From JBBTXG01 sp038062375 (GTDB lineage Bacteria; Patescibacteriota; Minisyncoccia; Minisyncoccales; UBA10102): a DNA stretch of 64,000 nucleotides. Shown here in pieces: positions 39,498 through 48,514 of this stretch. The stretch is from assembly GCA_038062375.1 (NCBI GenBank), contig JBBTXG010000005.1:124001-188000 (forward strand), in the 5' to 3' direction. A program made the translations under genes and the position numbers. The stretch's first letter is position 1; every line of letters starts with the position of its first letter. Below the pieces are notes generated by a model. That model worked only from the letters and a program-made list of their open reading frames with translations, did no database searches and had not been told where the DNA came from.

Positions 39498-40262
39498 CTA
39501 CCCTACTCTCGCATTTTTCACAAGTGAGATAAATTCTTTTGCATCTAAAGAGGCTGAACCAACCAAAGCGCCTTGAGCTTTTCCCTCCTCGATAAATTCT
39601 TTTATATTTTTGCGATTCACGCTTCCCCCATATAAAATCCTTATGTTTTCTCCAGTCCCTTTTCCAAACATCGTATCAAGAACAGCACGGATGGAAAAGA
39701 GAGACTGCCGGATTCTTTGAGGAGAAGCGGGTTCAGCCCCCTCTGTGGTACTTATTGCCCATTCTGGTTCGTAGGTGAGTACAATCTTTCGGACTTCTTG
39801 GGAGCTCTCCATACCCTTGAGGAGGGCTTCTAACTGCTTCTGGAGTTGTCTTTGATTATTTTCTGAACTCCTCTCCTTTTCTCCAACACATACAATAGGA
39901 GTAAGACTTGCTTCCAAAACCGCATGGAGTTTTTTGTTGATCATCTCGATTGTTTCCCCAAGGTAATTTTTTCTCTCTGAATGTCCCAAGATGACATACG
40001 AACATCCCAAACTTTTCAACATCGAGGGTGATACTTCTCCTGTAAAAGCTCCTTTCGTCTCCCAAAAACAATCTTGAGCTCCAATCGATATCTTGTACCT
40101 CCCGTGCGGGAGATTGGGAAGATGAACAAAAGGAGGACAAATCGCCACTTCTATTTTTTGCAGGTTCTCCACGCCCTTCGCTACCATAGTAAAAAGCTCC
40201 AGTGCTTTATGTTCTGTCTCGGGATTCATCTTCCAATTTCCTACAATAAATGTCTTACTCAT
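39498..40262 (-). CDS. tpiA: Triosephosphate isomerase
   Basis: A 254-residue TIM barrel. The catalytic residues are Lys in FIVGNWKMNPETEH, His in SYVILGHSERKNYLGE near residue 94 and Glu in IVLTYEPEWAISTTEG near residue 165. ILYGGSVNRKNIKEF and GALVGSASLDAKEF form the phosphate-binding end. It interconverts dihydroxyacetone phosphate and glyceraldehyde 3-phosphate. pgk is 2 kb downstream on the same strand. Confidence 0.96.
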   Translation of the reverse strand: MSKTFIVGNWKMNPETEHKALELFTMVAKGVENLQKIEVAICPPFVHLPNLPHGRYKISIGAQDCFWETKGAFTGEVSPSMLKSLGCSYVILGHSERKNYLGETIEMINKKLHAVLEASLTPIVCVGEKERSSENNQRQLQKQLEALLKGMESSQEVRKIVLTYEPEWAISTTEGAEPASPQRIRQSLFSIRAVLDTMFGKGTGENIRILYGGSVNRKNIKEFIEEGKAQGALVGSASLDAKEFISLVKNARVG

Positions 40263-40885
40263 GATCTATTTTTACTTTTGAGATTTCGAAGGTGTCTCTG
40301 TATCCACCATATTCCCAAACCCCCTATCATTGCAATAATAACCCAATCGAACTTGCGAACATAACCTTCGAGAAAGTGCCAATTCTCTCCCATTACAATC
40401 CCTGCATAAACGAGAAGGAAACTCCATATCAGAGAACCAACAAAAGTATAGAGAGAAAATTTCCAAATATTCATTCGTGCAACACCGGCGGGAAAAGAAA
40501 TAAATGTTCTCACTACCGGAAGCATACGAGCTCCAAAAGCAGTAATCGCCCCATATTTTTGAAACCAACGATCCGCCAATTCCAAATCGTGTCTGCTGAT
40601 GAGAAAAAACTTTCCGTATTTTTCGAGAAAAGGTCTCCCTCCGAAAAATCCAAGATAATAAGAAACAAGAGATCCTGCCAGATTTCCTATTGCGCCCCAA
40701 AAGACAACCCAACCAAGAGAAAGTTTCCCCTGAAACACCAAAAATCCAGCAAAGGGCATGATGATCTCCGAAGGAATGGGGATGTTTGCGCTCTCCAAAG
40801 CCATAAGGACGCCTATCCCCGCATATCCTATTGTTGCGATAACAGAGATTACGAATGATGCGATCCGTTCGAGAATAAACTCCAT
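40259..40885 (-). CDS. DedA-family membrane protein
   Basis: A 208-residue protein. LESANIPIPSEIIMPFAGFLVFQGKLS, LAGSLVSYYLGFFGGRPFLEKYGKFFLISRHDLELADRWFQKYGAITAFGARMLPVVRTFISFPAGVARMN is the DedA/SNARE-associated signature, including the conserved Glu and Arg residues in re-entrant loops. Five or so hydrophobic segments are visible. DedA proteins are thought to flip or transport lipid carriers such as undecaprenyl phosphate. Overlaps tpiA by 4 nt. Confidence 0.93.
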   Translation of the reverse strand: MEFILERIASFVISVIATIGYAGIGVLMALESANIPIPSEIIMPFAGFLVFQGKLSLGWVVFWGAIGNLAGSLVSYYLGFFGGRPFLEKYGKFFLISRHDLELADRWFQKYGAITAFGARMLPVVRTFISFPAGVARMNIWKFSLYTFVGSLIWSFLLVYAGIVMGENWHFLEGYVRKFDWVIIAMIGGLGIWWIQRHLRNLKSKNRS

Positions 40886-41217
40886 GAAGTTCGAAGGATA
40901 GATAATTTTTTATATTTTATCACGGATTTCCGTAAAAAGAAAATTATGTCGAGGTCATCTCAAAACCCTTTATTCTCCTTAGTCAAATACCCTGCGGTCT
41001 TCGCGCAGGGAACTTTATCTGCACCAGTGCGGAGTTACGCTAATTTTACTTGTGCTAGGCTTAGCCTAGCACAAGTAGTCAAAGCGCTACTACCTCACCT
41101 TACACAATTCTTCACACAATTCTTCTATCTCGTATTATTTGCATATGCAAGAATTACGAGACGCGTTCGAAAAAAGTCATGAAAGCCCGCTTGGAATTTT
41201 CTTTGCGTGGCTGGCGC
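40886..41217. other. Intergenic region, perfect palindrome only
   Basis: 332 nt between dedA and the recJ-like gene. The only notable feature is the 12-bp hairpin at 41049-41075. A plus-strand ORF (40946-41182) has no family likeness and no ribosome site and is not called. Confidence 0.5.
41049..41075. repeat. Perfect 12-bp palindrome, REP-like
   Basis: CTTGTGCTAGGC (41049-41060), loop TTA, GCCTAGCACAAG (41064-41075). It shares the GCTTAGCC-type core with the REP family of this window but differs in the outer arms. With no T-tract on the minus side it is not an obvious terminator. Confidence 0.65.
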
Positions 41218-42378
41218 TTACGAGTTCGATTTTTTCTCGAAGTACTGCATCAGACATGTCTTCAATTGATCCAAATTTTCGTTGCTTGTGCGAAATCCTG
41301 AAGCTTGAGGATGCCCACCATACGTATGGAGAAACTTTGCACAATGCTGCATTGCATCTACCGTATCCAAACCAGCAGGCGCGCGCACACTCCCGAGACT
41401 TTCCTTACGAGTTTTTTTGAAAAGGAACACCGGTTTTCCCGATTCTCTTGAGATGATGGAAGCTCCCGCGCCAAGCAATTCATAATCAAATGATTCTCCC
41501 CCTTCGAACACCGCGGAATCTGCATTCTTATGAAAAATGCGCGTTCGAAGTTCTTCTGCGATTTTCTTAATCTGTTCTTTGCGGATTTTGCTTTTTTCCG
41601 TAAATGTTTTGAGCATTCTCTTTACTTTCAGCAACGAAGGACAAGTCAAAAAGCGAAAAGCGCCTGACAATCCTTTCTTGGTATCTCGCACATTTAAAAT
41701 AGAAATCATCTGCTGCACCTTTTCTTGCAAAGGCCACGGCTCTCCAAAAAGATCCGACTCAAGAAATGCTCTGATTCCCGGCCTCCAAGAATATGGTAAA
41801 GCATCGAGTCCCTCTTGGATAATTGCAACATTGTCAGCTTCTCTTGCCATCATATCTGCGATCGTCCCCAAGGCGGCTAGCTCCACCATATTTTTGCGGA
41901 GCGAATCTGAGAGATCTCTTCCCAACAGTTCTTGACCCAACCGAAAAGCCAAACCGCAAGCCGCGAATTCCTTAAAAGGATATTCATCTCCCGGCTGTTT
42001 TGGATCTACCACAATATCCGCGTCTGGAAGCTTCCCTAATACTTTGTGATGATCAATCACAATAACTTCAAAACCGAGCCCCTTGGCAATTGGAATCTCT
42101 TCAAAATTCGAAATGCCCAAATCGAAACAAATCAGCAGCGCGGGCGCGTGATGTTTCAAACGAGCGAGCGCTTTGCGCGTGATGCCGTATCCTTCCTTCT
42201 CTCTATCGGGAAAATAAAACGCTGTTATGATACCGCCAAGACTCTTGATCGCCTCTTGAAGAATGATCACGGAGCAGATGCCGTCTAAGTCTCCATCCCC
42301 ATAGAGGATGATATGCTCTTTCTCTTTGATTGCCTTTTTAATTCTCCTTGCAGCTTTGGTAAGATTTTTGATTTCCAT
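41218..42378 (-). CDS. RecJ-like DHH/DHHA1 phosphoesterase
   Basis: A 386-residue protein from MEIKNLTKAARRIKKAI. The DHH motifs are IILYGDGDLDGICSVII near residue 26, LICFDLGISN near residue 84, VIVIDHHKVLG near residue 107 and LAALGTIADMMARE near residue 168. The DHHA1 glycine motif is CAKFLHTYGGHPQASGFRT near the C terminus. This is the nuclease core of RecJ without the OB domain, so it may be a 5'-3' single-strand exonuclease or a nano-RNase-like enzyme. Confidence 0.85.
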   Translation of the reverse strand: MEIKNLTKAARRIKKAIKEKEHIILYGDGDLDGICSVIILQEAIKSLGGIITAFYFPDREKEGYGITRKALARLKHHAPALLICFDLGISNFEEIPIAKGLGFEVIVIDHHKVLGKLPDADIVVDPKQPGDEYPFKEFAACGLAFRLGQELLGRDLSDSLRKNMVELAALGTIADMMAREADNVAIIQEGLDALPYSWRPGIRAFLESDLFGEPWPLQEKVQQMISILNVRDTKKGLSGAFRFLTCPSLLKVKRMLKTFTEKSKIRKEQIKKIAEELRTRIFHKNADSAVFEGGESFDYELLGAGASIISRESGKPVFLFKKTRKESLGSVRAPAGLDTVDAMQHCAKFLHTYGGHPQASGFRTSNENLDQLKTCLMQYFEKKSNS

Positions 42379-42394
42379 CTCTTTCACAAAAGAT

Positions 42395-43468
42395 TTACAA
42401 ATTACCATGAAGGGCTTCTAATCCTGGCAATTTTTCTCCTGCCAGAAAGGCGAGCATTGCTCCTCCTCCTGTGGAAACATGATCAAATTGGTCGCGCAAA
42501 CCATATTCCCCTAAAAACGCAACCAGATCTCCTCCCCCTGCAACAGAAAAGGCTTTGCTTTTCAGAATAGTTTTTGCGATTGCGAGGGAACCTATAGTAT
42601 ATTGTTCTTCCTCAATTTTCCCAAGAGGCCCTGCCCAAAAAACAGTGTTTGCGCCTCTCATTTTCTCCTGAAAAAGCGCAATGGTACGCGGTCCGATGTC
42701 GAGCGCTCCTTTCTGTTGAGGAATCCCATCAACTGGTCCTATGATTTTCTCCGATCCGCGAAACGAAAGTCCTTTCTGTACAATCTCCTCATACACGGGA
42801 TTTCCTGTCAGAATCGTATCAGCACGAACAGACATTTCGTCAAGAAAATCTGCTTTCGTCTCAACTTTTGTTCCCCCAACAATCACCACCATTGGTTTTT
42901 GAGGATGCTCTCGAATCTCCGAGAGTATCTTTATTTCTCTTTCCAGCAGAAATCCTGCCCCAGAGGGCAAAAAAGAAGGAATTCCCGCGATAGACGCATG
43001 GGCTCGGTGACACGCGTCAAACGCGTCATTGACAAAGATATCTCCTAACCCTGCAAGACTTCTTGCAAAGTCATCATCGTTTTCCTTCTCTCCTTTCAAG
43101 AATCGAAGATTTTCAAGCAGCATCACTTCTCCAGGCTTCATTGCTCTGACTGCTTCCTGAACTCTTTCTCCTCCCCAATCATCGAGAAACATCACCCTTT
43201 TTCCTAACAACTCTTCGAGCCGTTCTCCTACTTTTCTCAAACTTAACTTTTTATTTTCTATCTTTTGTTTTTGATTTTCCTCTGGTCTTCCCAGATGGCC
43301 AATAAGGATGCACCTTGCTCTCTTTTCTATCGCATACTGAATGGTAGGAATACTCTGGCGCAGCCGAAAATCATCTTCGATACTTCCATTTTCCCCAAGA
43401 GGCACATTCAAACTGGATCTGATCAACACTCTTTTCCCTTCAATCACAAAATCTCTTATTGTCCTCAT
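42395..43468 (-). CDS. pgk: Phosphoglycerate kinase, shortened
   Basis: A 357-residue protein (usual 390-415). It has GKRVLIRSSLNVPLGENGSIEDDFRLRQSIPTI, ILIGHLGRPEE, MLLENLRFLKGE, ANTVFWAGPLGKIEEEQY and SVAGGGDLVAFLGEYGL near the C terminus for the nucleotide. The usual R-x-D-x-N-V-P substrate motif has Ser in place of Asp (RSSLNVP). It makes ATP in lower glycolysis. It lies between the recJ-like gene and the HerA-like ATPase gene. Confidence 0.93.
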   Translation of the reverse strand: MRTIRDFVIEGKRVLIRSSLNVPLGENGSIEDDFRLRQSIPTIQYAIEKRARCILIGHLGRPEENQKQKIENKKLSLRKVGERLEELLGKRVMFLDDWGGERVQEAVRAMKPGEVMLLENLRFLKGEKENDDDFARSLAGLGDIFVNDAFDACHRAHASIAGIPSFLPSGAGFLLEREIKILSEIREHPQKPMVVIVGGTKVETKADFLDEMSVRADTILTGNPVYEEIVQKGLSFRGSEKIIGPVDGIPQQKGALDIGPRTIALFQEKMRGANTVFWAGPLGKIEEEQYTIGSLAIAKTILKSKAFSVAGGGDLVAFLGEYGLRDQFDHVSTGGGAMLAFLAGEKLPGLEALHGNL

Positions 43469-43486
43469 GCCTTTTTGCTCTGGGAA

Positions 43487-45211
43487 TTATTCTTTAAAAT
43501 AAATCGTCTCTCCTGGCTGGAGAACTCCTTTCTTCTTCTCCCCTCTCTCCAAAGGATTCTTCGTGGTCGGCCCACCGGCTAATGCTTCTCTCAAAATTTG
43601 CCTAAGCGCTTCACGATTTGGCTCTTGAGGCTTTGAGACATTCCCTTGTCTTTCATTTCTTCTTTGTGAATGAAAAAATTGAGGTTCGTGGTGCAAAGCT
43701 TCTTTGAGTGAAATCGTTCCCCCAAGATCTCTCCTCGGAGGTCTCTCTTCCCCTTCACGAACAGGAGCTCTCTTGGTAAGCATTAACTTCTTCCTGCAGG
43801 ATTTACAATACGTGGGGCGTTTTCCATCCGGAGGAAATACCACTTTCGTGTCCCTTCCGCACTGTGAACATCTTGCGTCATATAAAATCTGCTCCTGGGC
43901 TCGCGGAATTGCTGCTGGCGGACCTTGCTGCGCTGGTTCTCTGATGAGAGACCATTCCGCAATACTTTTTTCCACGAGCTCAACTGCTGTGCCGTATCGA
44001 TCTCGAGACGCCTGTATAATTCTTTCTCTCTGCGATTCTTTCAGGACATCCAAAGGAGGAAGAGTTTCAGCCGAGAAAGGATGGCTTGCAATTCCGTCGA
44101 TCATAAGCTTCACATAAATTTTGTATTTTCCGAGATTTACAAAATCTTCTTGGGTGAACTCTGGAGTGAATTCCATTTCGAGAGCTTCCGCATCCTCGGC
44201 CCCTATGCGAAACGATACAATCGTGCCCACATTCCCAAATACTGCGTCGCGGACCGTTTCGTCTAACTGCGCAATATATTGATGGCTCAAAACAAGCGCC
44301 AAACGATACTTTCGAGCTTCCGAAAGAATATTCACAAAGCTCTCGGTCGCAAAATGCTGAAACTCATCGATATAAAGGAAAAAATCTTTTCGTTCTTCCT
44401 CTGGGATATCAACCCGCGACATTGCCGCCAACTGTAACTTGGTGACGAGAAGACCTCCGAGGAGACGGGAATTGTCCTCCCCTATTCTTCCCTTGGAAAT
44501 ATTCACAAGAAGAATCTTCTGCGTATCCATGAGCTCTCGCATATCAACCGTCGTATGGGTTTGCCCTATAATATTCCGAATAAGGGGGTTGGAAACGAAT
44601 TGGCCAACCTTGTTTTGGATTGCCGCAGTTGCTTCCACCTCATATCGTTGAGTATATCTTGCGTATTCTTGGAACCAAAATGCTTTTACCACAGGATCTT
44701 TTACTCTATCCAATACTTCTTTTCGATAGTCAGGATCCGCAAGCATTCGATTGATTCCCAGAAGGGTGGAACCTGGATATTCCAGAAGAGCCAAGATTAC
44801 ATTATTTAAAATATACTCCATGCGAGCCGACCATACATCGGGCCATATTTTCTTAAACACCGACATTAAGCCGGAGACTACAATATGTCTTTTTTCTGCA
44901 GCTACTTCTTCCATCACATTAAACGCGATGGGGTATGTAATATCTGCGGGATTAAAATATACCACATCCCCAATGCGTTCCCTCGGAATAAAATCTAAAA
45001 GTTCTTCGACTGCTTCTCCGTGGGGGTCAACAAAGCCCGTTCCATGACCTGCCAGAATATCTTGAATTGCCATGGTTTTTAACATTTCGGTCTTGCCCAT
45101 CCCTGTTTTCCCAATGACATAAAAATGCCGACGTCGATCGTCGAGTTTGATGCCGAATTTCCGTTTAATGTTCCGGAAGTCTGTTTCTCCAAAGAAATTA
45201 ATTTCAGCCAT
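43487..45211 (-). CDS. HerA/VirB4-like ATPase with zinc-ribbon tail
   Basis: A 574-residue protein. Walker A is FYVIGKTGMGKTEMLKTMAIQDI near residue 30 and Walker B is DFFLYIDEFQHFATESFVNILSEARKYRLALVLSHQYIAQL near residue 290. The remainder resembles TraD/VirD4- and HerA-type hexameric pumps. A linker leads to a four-cysteine zinc ribbon (CSQCGRDTKVVFPPDGKRPTYCKSC, near residue 465) and a Gly/Pro-rich tail. Such ATPases drive DNA or protein movement; in CPR they accompany the membrane protein encoded just upstream. No other conjugation genes are here. Confidence 0.8.
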   Translation of the reverse strand: MAEINFFGETDFRNIKRKFGIKLDDRRRHFYVIGKTGMGKTEMLKTMAIQDILAGHGTGFVDPHGEAVEELLDFIPRERIGDVVYFNPADITYPIAFNVMEEVAAEKRHIVVSGLMSVFKKIWPDVWSARMEYILNNVILALLEYPGSTLLGINRMLADPDYRKEVLDRVKDPVVKAFWFQEYARYTQRYEVEATAAIQNKVGQFVSNPLIRNIIGQTHTTVDMRELMDTQKILLVNISKGRIGEDNSRLLGGLLVTKLQLAAMSRVDIPEEERKDFFLYIDEFQHFATESFVNILSEARKYRLALVLSHQYIAQLDETVRDAVFGNVGTIVSFRIGAEDAEALEMEFTPEFTQEDFVNLGKYKIYVKLMIDGIASHPFSAETLPPLDVLKESQRERIIQASRDRYGTAVELVEKSIAEWSLIREPAQQGPPAAIPRAQEQILYDARCSQCGRDTKVVFPPDGKRPTYCKSCRKKLMLTKRAPVREGEERPPRRDLGGTISLKEALHHEPQFFHSQRRNERQGNVSKPQEPNREALRQILREALAGGPTTKNPLERGEKKKGVLQPGETIYFKE

Positions 45212-45214
45212 AGT

Positions 45215-46525
45215 TCATTCTTCTTGTACAGGCAATCCTGCAGGTGCTTGCCCTTTCCTTACCTCTACTCTTGGTGCAGCACCAGAAGGAAATGTGATCT
45301 TGCTTGGGAAATGAAACATAGACGCGAGCTCTTCAATATTTAACACAAAGGAGCCACCCCCAAATGCTGGCCAGTAAGGACCAAGTCGATTGATGTGCCT
45401 CACAAAAAGACGACGCCTGCGCACATATCCTCTCCTCCTATCAAGGGGAAACGTAAGGATCGTGTGAACCTTTGTTGTCTCTAGAGGTCGCAGAAAATTC
45501 GCGTGAGCAGTGCTAAACTGCTGAAAGTAACTCATGGCAAGCGCTTTTGCCGAGCTGTCGTACTTATCGGTCCTCGCAATATAGACAAATCGAAGCACGG
45601 TGTCGAACGAGGGCTTCGAGAGCTTTTCTTCAATTCCGGAAACAATTTCTCTTTCTCCTGGCGTTAACTTCATCTCGGGCGGAATAATTTCTTGCTGCTG
45701 TTGAGCTTGAGGGACCTCGGGAGCCTTTCCCGTGACCAATACGGACCCTACGCTTCCAAGATCTTGCCAAACCGTAGATGGTTTTACTGGCTCTGGCCTT
45801 CGCACCAATTTATCAACAATTTTTCTTCCTTGGGCAACATAGGGCTTTCCTGCCTCATCGACGGGGGAGAAAGGTGTCATAAGAAAATGAATCCACATGT
45901 GCTCCCCTTCTCCCAATCTCGACAGCCCCTCTACAAGAATTGCTATGGGATCTACGCGTTTTTCTTCTTTTGTGTCAGGACTCACCTCAAAAAACTTCGA
46001 ATAGGTTTTGATAGGATAACAGGAGGGATTATTGAGCTTGTAACTGGCACCCCACATGCGCCAATCTTTATTGGGGATATTCTGGGGGATTGCTTTCGTA
46101 TAATCTTCCACTTCCTGAAGTTCTGCATCCGGGTATTGAGAATAGACCGCTGATTCAAAGAGTTTACGCTGGCTTTTGGGAATTCGAAGATAGAAATGCA
46201 CCTGTCCCTCAACAGAGACAATCTCGATGGCAAATCCTAACTGATACTGACCCTCCAGCCATTTCTCTCTTGGGTTGGGAGGATCGTAGATCTGCCAAAA
46301 ACCTGAAAAAACGCTCTCCATCGCTTTCAGGGGCTTCTCTACGTTTTGAGGCATTTTTATCTCAAGGGTAATACGAGGAGTTCTTGCATCAAAGAGGTCA
46401 CTCCTCCAGTACAGCCAGAAATAGATAAAAGGACGAAACAGAAAAAATGGAGGGAATATCCACCACCATGTTTTCAGAAATCCCCACACAAACGCCAGCA
46501 GAGGATTAAGGAAAGAAATATCCAT
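45215..46525 (-). CDS. Membrane-anchored partner of the HerA-like ATPase (DUF8128-like)
   Basis: A 436-residue protein with an N-terminal hydrophobic region (residues about 8-42: LAFVWGFLKTWWWIFPPFFLFRPFIYFWLYW) followed by a large soluble part with RTPRITLEIKMPQNVEKPLKAMESVFSGFW and VHFYLRIPKSQRKLFESAVYSQYPDAEL. These are typical of the conserved CPR protein paired with the TraD/VirB4-like ATPase. A 3-nt gap to the ATPase gene shows an operon. It may anchor the ATPase to the membrane. Family name given from memory. Confidence 0.65.
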   Translation of the reverse strand: MDISFLNPLLAFVWGFLKTWWWIFPPFFLFRPFIYFWLYWRSDLFDARTPRITLEIKMPQNVEKPLKAMESVFSGFWQIYDPPNPREKWLEGQYQLGFAIEIVSVEGQVHFYLRIPKSQRKLFESAVYSQYPDAELQEVEDYTKAIPQNIPNKDWRMWGASYKLNNPSCYPIKTYSKFFEVSPDTKEEKRVDPIAILVEGLSRLGEGEHMWIHFLMTPFSPVDEAGKPYVAQGRKIVDKLVRRPEPVKPSTVWQDLGSVGSVLVTGKAPEVPQAQQQQEIIPPEMKLTPGEREIVSGIEEKLSKPSFDTVLRFVYIARTDKYDSSAKALAMSYFQQFSTAHANFLRPLETTKVHTILTFPLDRRRGYVRRRRLFVRHINRLGPYWPAFGGGSFVLNIEELASMFHFPSKITFPSGAAPRVEVRKGQAPAGLPVQEE

Positions 46526-46540
46526 TTTTGATTTTGGATT

Positions 46541-47599
46541 TCACGAAGGTGTCGTCTCCATCAGTGAGTATCTTCCCTCTGCGTCTTTGAAAAAACAATT
46601 TCGATCTTGCAAATTTAACACGACGGTGTTTTCTTTCACCTGACGCTGCTCTAATGTTTTCTTCACGAGCACCTCTTTTTCCATCGAGACTCCATTTTCT
46701 TTGAGGATCTGCACCATTACTTCTTTTACGGTACCGGGTTTATACCCCCACTCACTCAAAGCATAAGTCCCTCTTCCCACAAGCACGAATCTGGGATCTT
46801 TGATCAACTCATTATGCACGGTCTGCGACAATACCTCTTTTTGCTTCTGATCAACCAACGCTTCCTGCAATTCTTTAATCAACTCTGCGACTTGGGAAAA
46901 ATGGAGAGGTCGCTTCGTTTGTTTGAATACGAGGTATGCCTTATCTTTTATTCCCCGGGGGCGCACTTCAGCCCATCTCTTCAGTCCCCAATATCCATCG
47001 TATCCCTGTCCAATGCGCTTGGAAACCTCAAGAAAAGAAAGGAGGGTATGAGAAGGAACTTTTACCTGTGTTGTCTCCTGGAACTTTCCAAGCAAATCTT
47101 CTTTGAGCTGATCAAAGGGAATGGCTTTCTCTTTTCCTTCAAAATACTTCAACATCTCTCTCGCAAGATCGGATGCGCTCTCAAAGAATTCTTTTTTGTT
47201 TGACCAAAAGGGATGGAAGTACTCCGTTTCTCTCTGCCCATGGAATTGCTCGCCCATATGCAAAAGAAAGATTATGTGGTTTGGCATGGGCTCCGCATCA
47301 ATAGTCTTTATGAATAAATCTTCTCGTTTCAAATGACCGAGCTTCTTTAAGCTATCAGAGAAATATCGCAGTGCTTCCTGTGCTCTTGCCTGATAGCTGA
47401 TCTCCTCTCGTATTTGCGCAAGTCCTGCCTCCACAATCTGACGCACTCTTTCTCTGGTGATTCCATGAATCTGCCCGACCGCTTCGAGAGTCTGGGGCTC
47501 TTGGTCATTCAAACCAAAACGCCTCGTCAAAATATCTTTTGCCCGGGAAGGCAAGTCAGAAATAAGAGTAAAGCAAATCTTTCGGTAAGGATATGTCAT
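46541..47599 (-). CDS. Sigma-region-4 plus HARE-HTH protein
   Basis: A 352-residue protein. N-terminal LPSRAKDILTRRFGLNDQEPQTLEAVGQIHGITRERVRQIVEAGLAQI is sigma-70 region 4. C-terminal KAYLVFKQTKRPLHFSQVAELIKELQEAL...ELIKDPRFVLVGRGTYALSEWGY is a HARE-HTH (RpoE delta-like) winged helix, and a further domain ends the protein. The middle is helical. This combination is common in CPR but uncharacterised; it probably modulates RNA polymerase or acts in DNA binding. It does not have sigma region 2, so it cannot open promoters alone. Confidence 0.75.
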   Translation of the reverse strand: MTYPYRKICFTLISDLPSRAKDILTRRFGLNDQEPQTLEAVGQIHGITRERVRQIVEAGLAQIREEISYQARAQEALRYFSDSLKKLGHLKREDLFIKTIDAEPMPNHIIFLLHMGEQFHGQRETEYFHPFWSNKKEFFESASDLAREMLKYFEGKEKAIPFDQLKEDLLGKFQETTQVKVPSHTLLSFLEVSKRIGQGYDGYWGLKRWAEVRPRGIKDKAYLVFKQTKRPLHFSQVAELIKELQEALVDQKQKEVLSQTVHNELIKDPRFVLVGRGTYALSEWGYKPGTVKEVMVQILKENGVSMEKEVLVKKTLEQRQVKENTVVLNLQDRNCFFKDAEGRYSLMETTPS

Positions 47600-47632
47600 G
47601 TTGGGTTATTAAAACAAATGTATAAAACTCTG

Positions 47633-48511
47633 TCAAGATGCCCTCCTGCTCCCCACCCACGTGATAAGGAGCGCGGGAGCCATGAAAAGCGATGAATAGC
47701 TGCCAGCCCCAATTCCAATGAGCAAGGTTAAAGAAAAGTATCTCACGGTCTCTCCTCCAAAGAAGAATATGGCAAACAAAGAAAGCATAACCGTAAAAGA
47801 AATACTAAATGATCGAAAAAGAGTCTGGCGCAAACTCTTGTTTACCGTGTCTTGAAAATCGACTCCTGTTTTTCTAACCAGATTCTCTCGTATTCGATCG
47901 AACAGAACCACGGTATCATTAATCGAATATCCCACAACCGTAAGGAGTGCCACCACAATGGGAATTGTAATCTCGACTCCTTGCAACTTCCCGAGCAGAG
48001 CGAGCACCCCTAGAGCTACCAGTACGTCGTGGGCAAGCGTGAGAAAAGCTGCTCCGCTCCATTGCCAAAATTTTACTGGCTGCGTAACCTTGCGAAAGGC
48101 AAACGCAATATAAAGGCTGATGACTACGAGGGAAAAGAGAGTAAGAACAATTGCTTTCCCTCGAAGTTCTTCTCCAATCGCCGGACCAATAGACTCGAAC
48201 CGTTTCTCTATCGCTTCACTCCCCAATTTCTCGCGCACCTGTTGGATTTCTCCGGAAAGATGCTTCGTTCGGATAATCACACCTTTCTCTCCGATGGGCT
48301 GAATAATCGGGAGACCAATATCTAATCCCGAGAGTTGTTCTTGAATCGTCTGATTGGAAGGTCTTTCTTTCGCATACTCAATCTCCAGGATGCTTCCTCC
48401 TTGAAATTCGATTCCCACATCCAATCCAAACACGGCAATGCTTGCAATGCTTGCGACAATCACAAATCCCGAAAAGAAAAGATATAATTTCGTGTAGCGA
48501 AAGAAGTTCAT
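47633..48511 (-). CDS. secF: Protein translocase subunit SecF
   Basis: A 292-residue membrane protein. The first helix is followed by DVGIEFQGGSILEIEY, the family's FxGG motif, and the C-terminal five helices include VVGYSINDTVVLFDRIRENL and LRQTLFRSFSISFTVMLSLFAIFFFGG. With SecD it uses the proton gradient to assist late stages of Sec export. It is 3 nt after secD. Confidence 0.95.
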   Translation of the reverse strand: MNFFRYTKLYLFFSGFVIVASIASIAVFGLDVGIEFQGGSILEIEYAKERPSNQTIQEQLSGLDIGLPIIQPIGEKGVIIRTKHLSGEIQQVREKLGSEAIEKRFESIGPAIGEELRGKAIVLTLFSLVVISLYIAFAFRKVTQPVKFWQWSGAAFLTLAHDVLVALGVLALLGKLQGVEITIPIVVALLTVVGYSINDTVVLFDRIRENLVRKTGVDFQDTVNKSLRQTLFRSFSISFTVMLSLFAIFFFGGETVRYFSLTLLIGIGAGSYSSLFMAPALLITWVGSRRAS

Positions 48512-48514
48512 GAT

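Noticed and set aside
41049..41075. Terminator at the 12-bp palindrome
   Set aside because: No T-tract follows on either strand; better described as a REP-like palindrome.
40946..41182. Plus-strand ORF in the dedA-recJ gap
   Set aside because: It runs across a perfect palindrome, has no ribosome site and no recognisable family.
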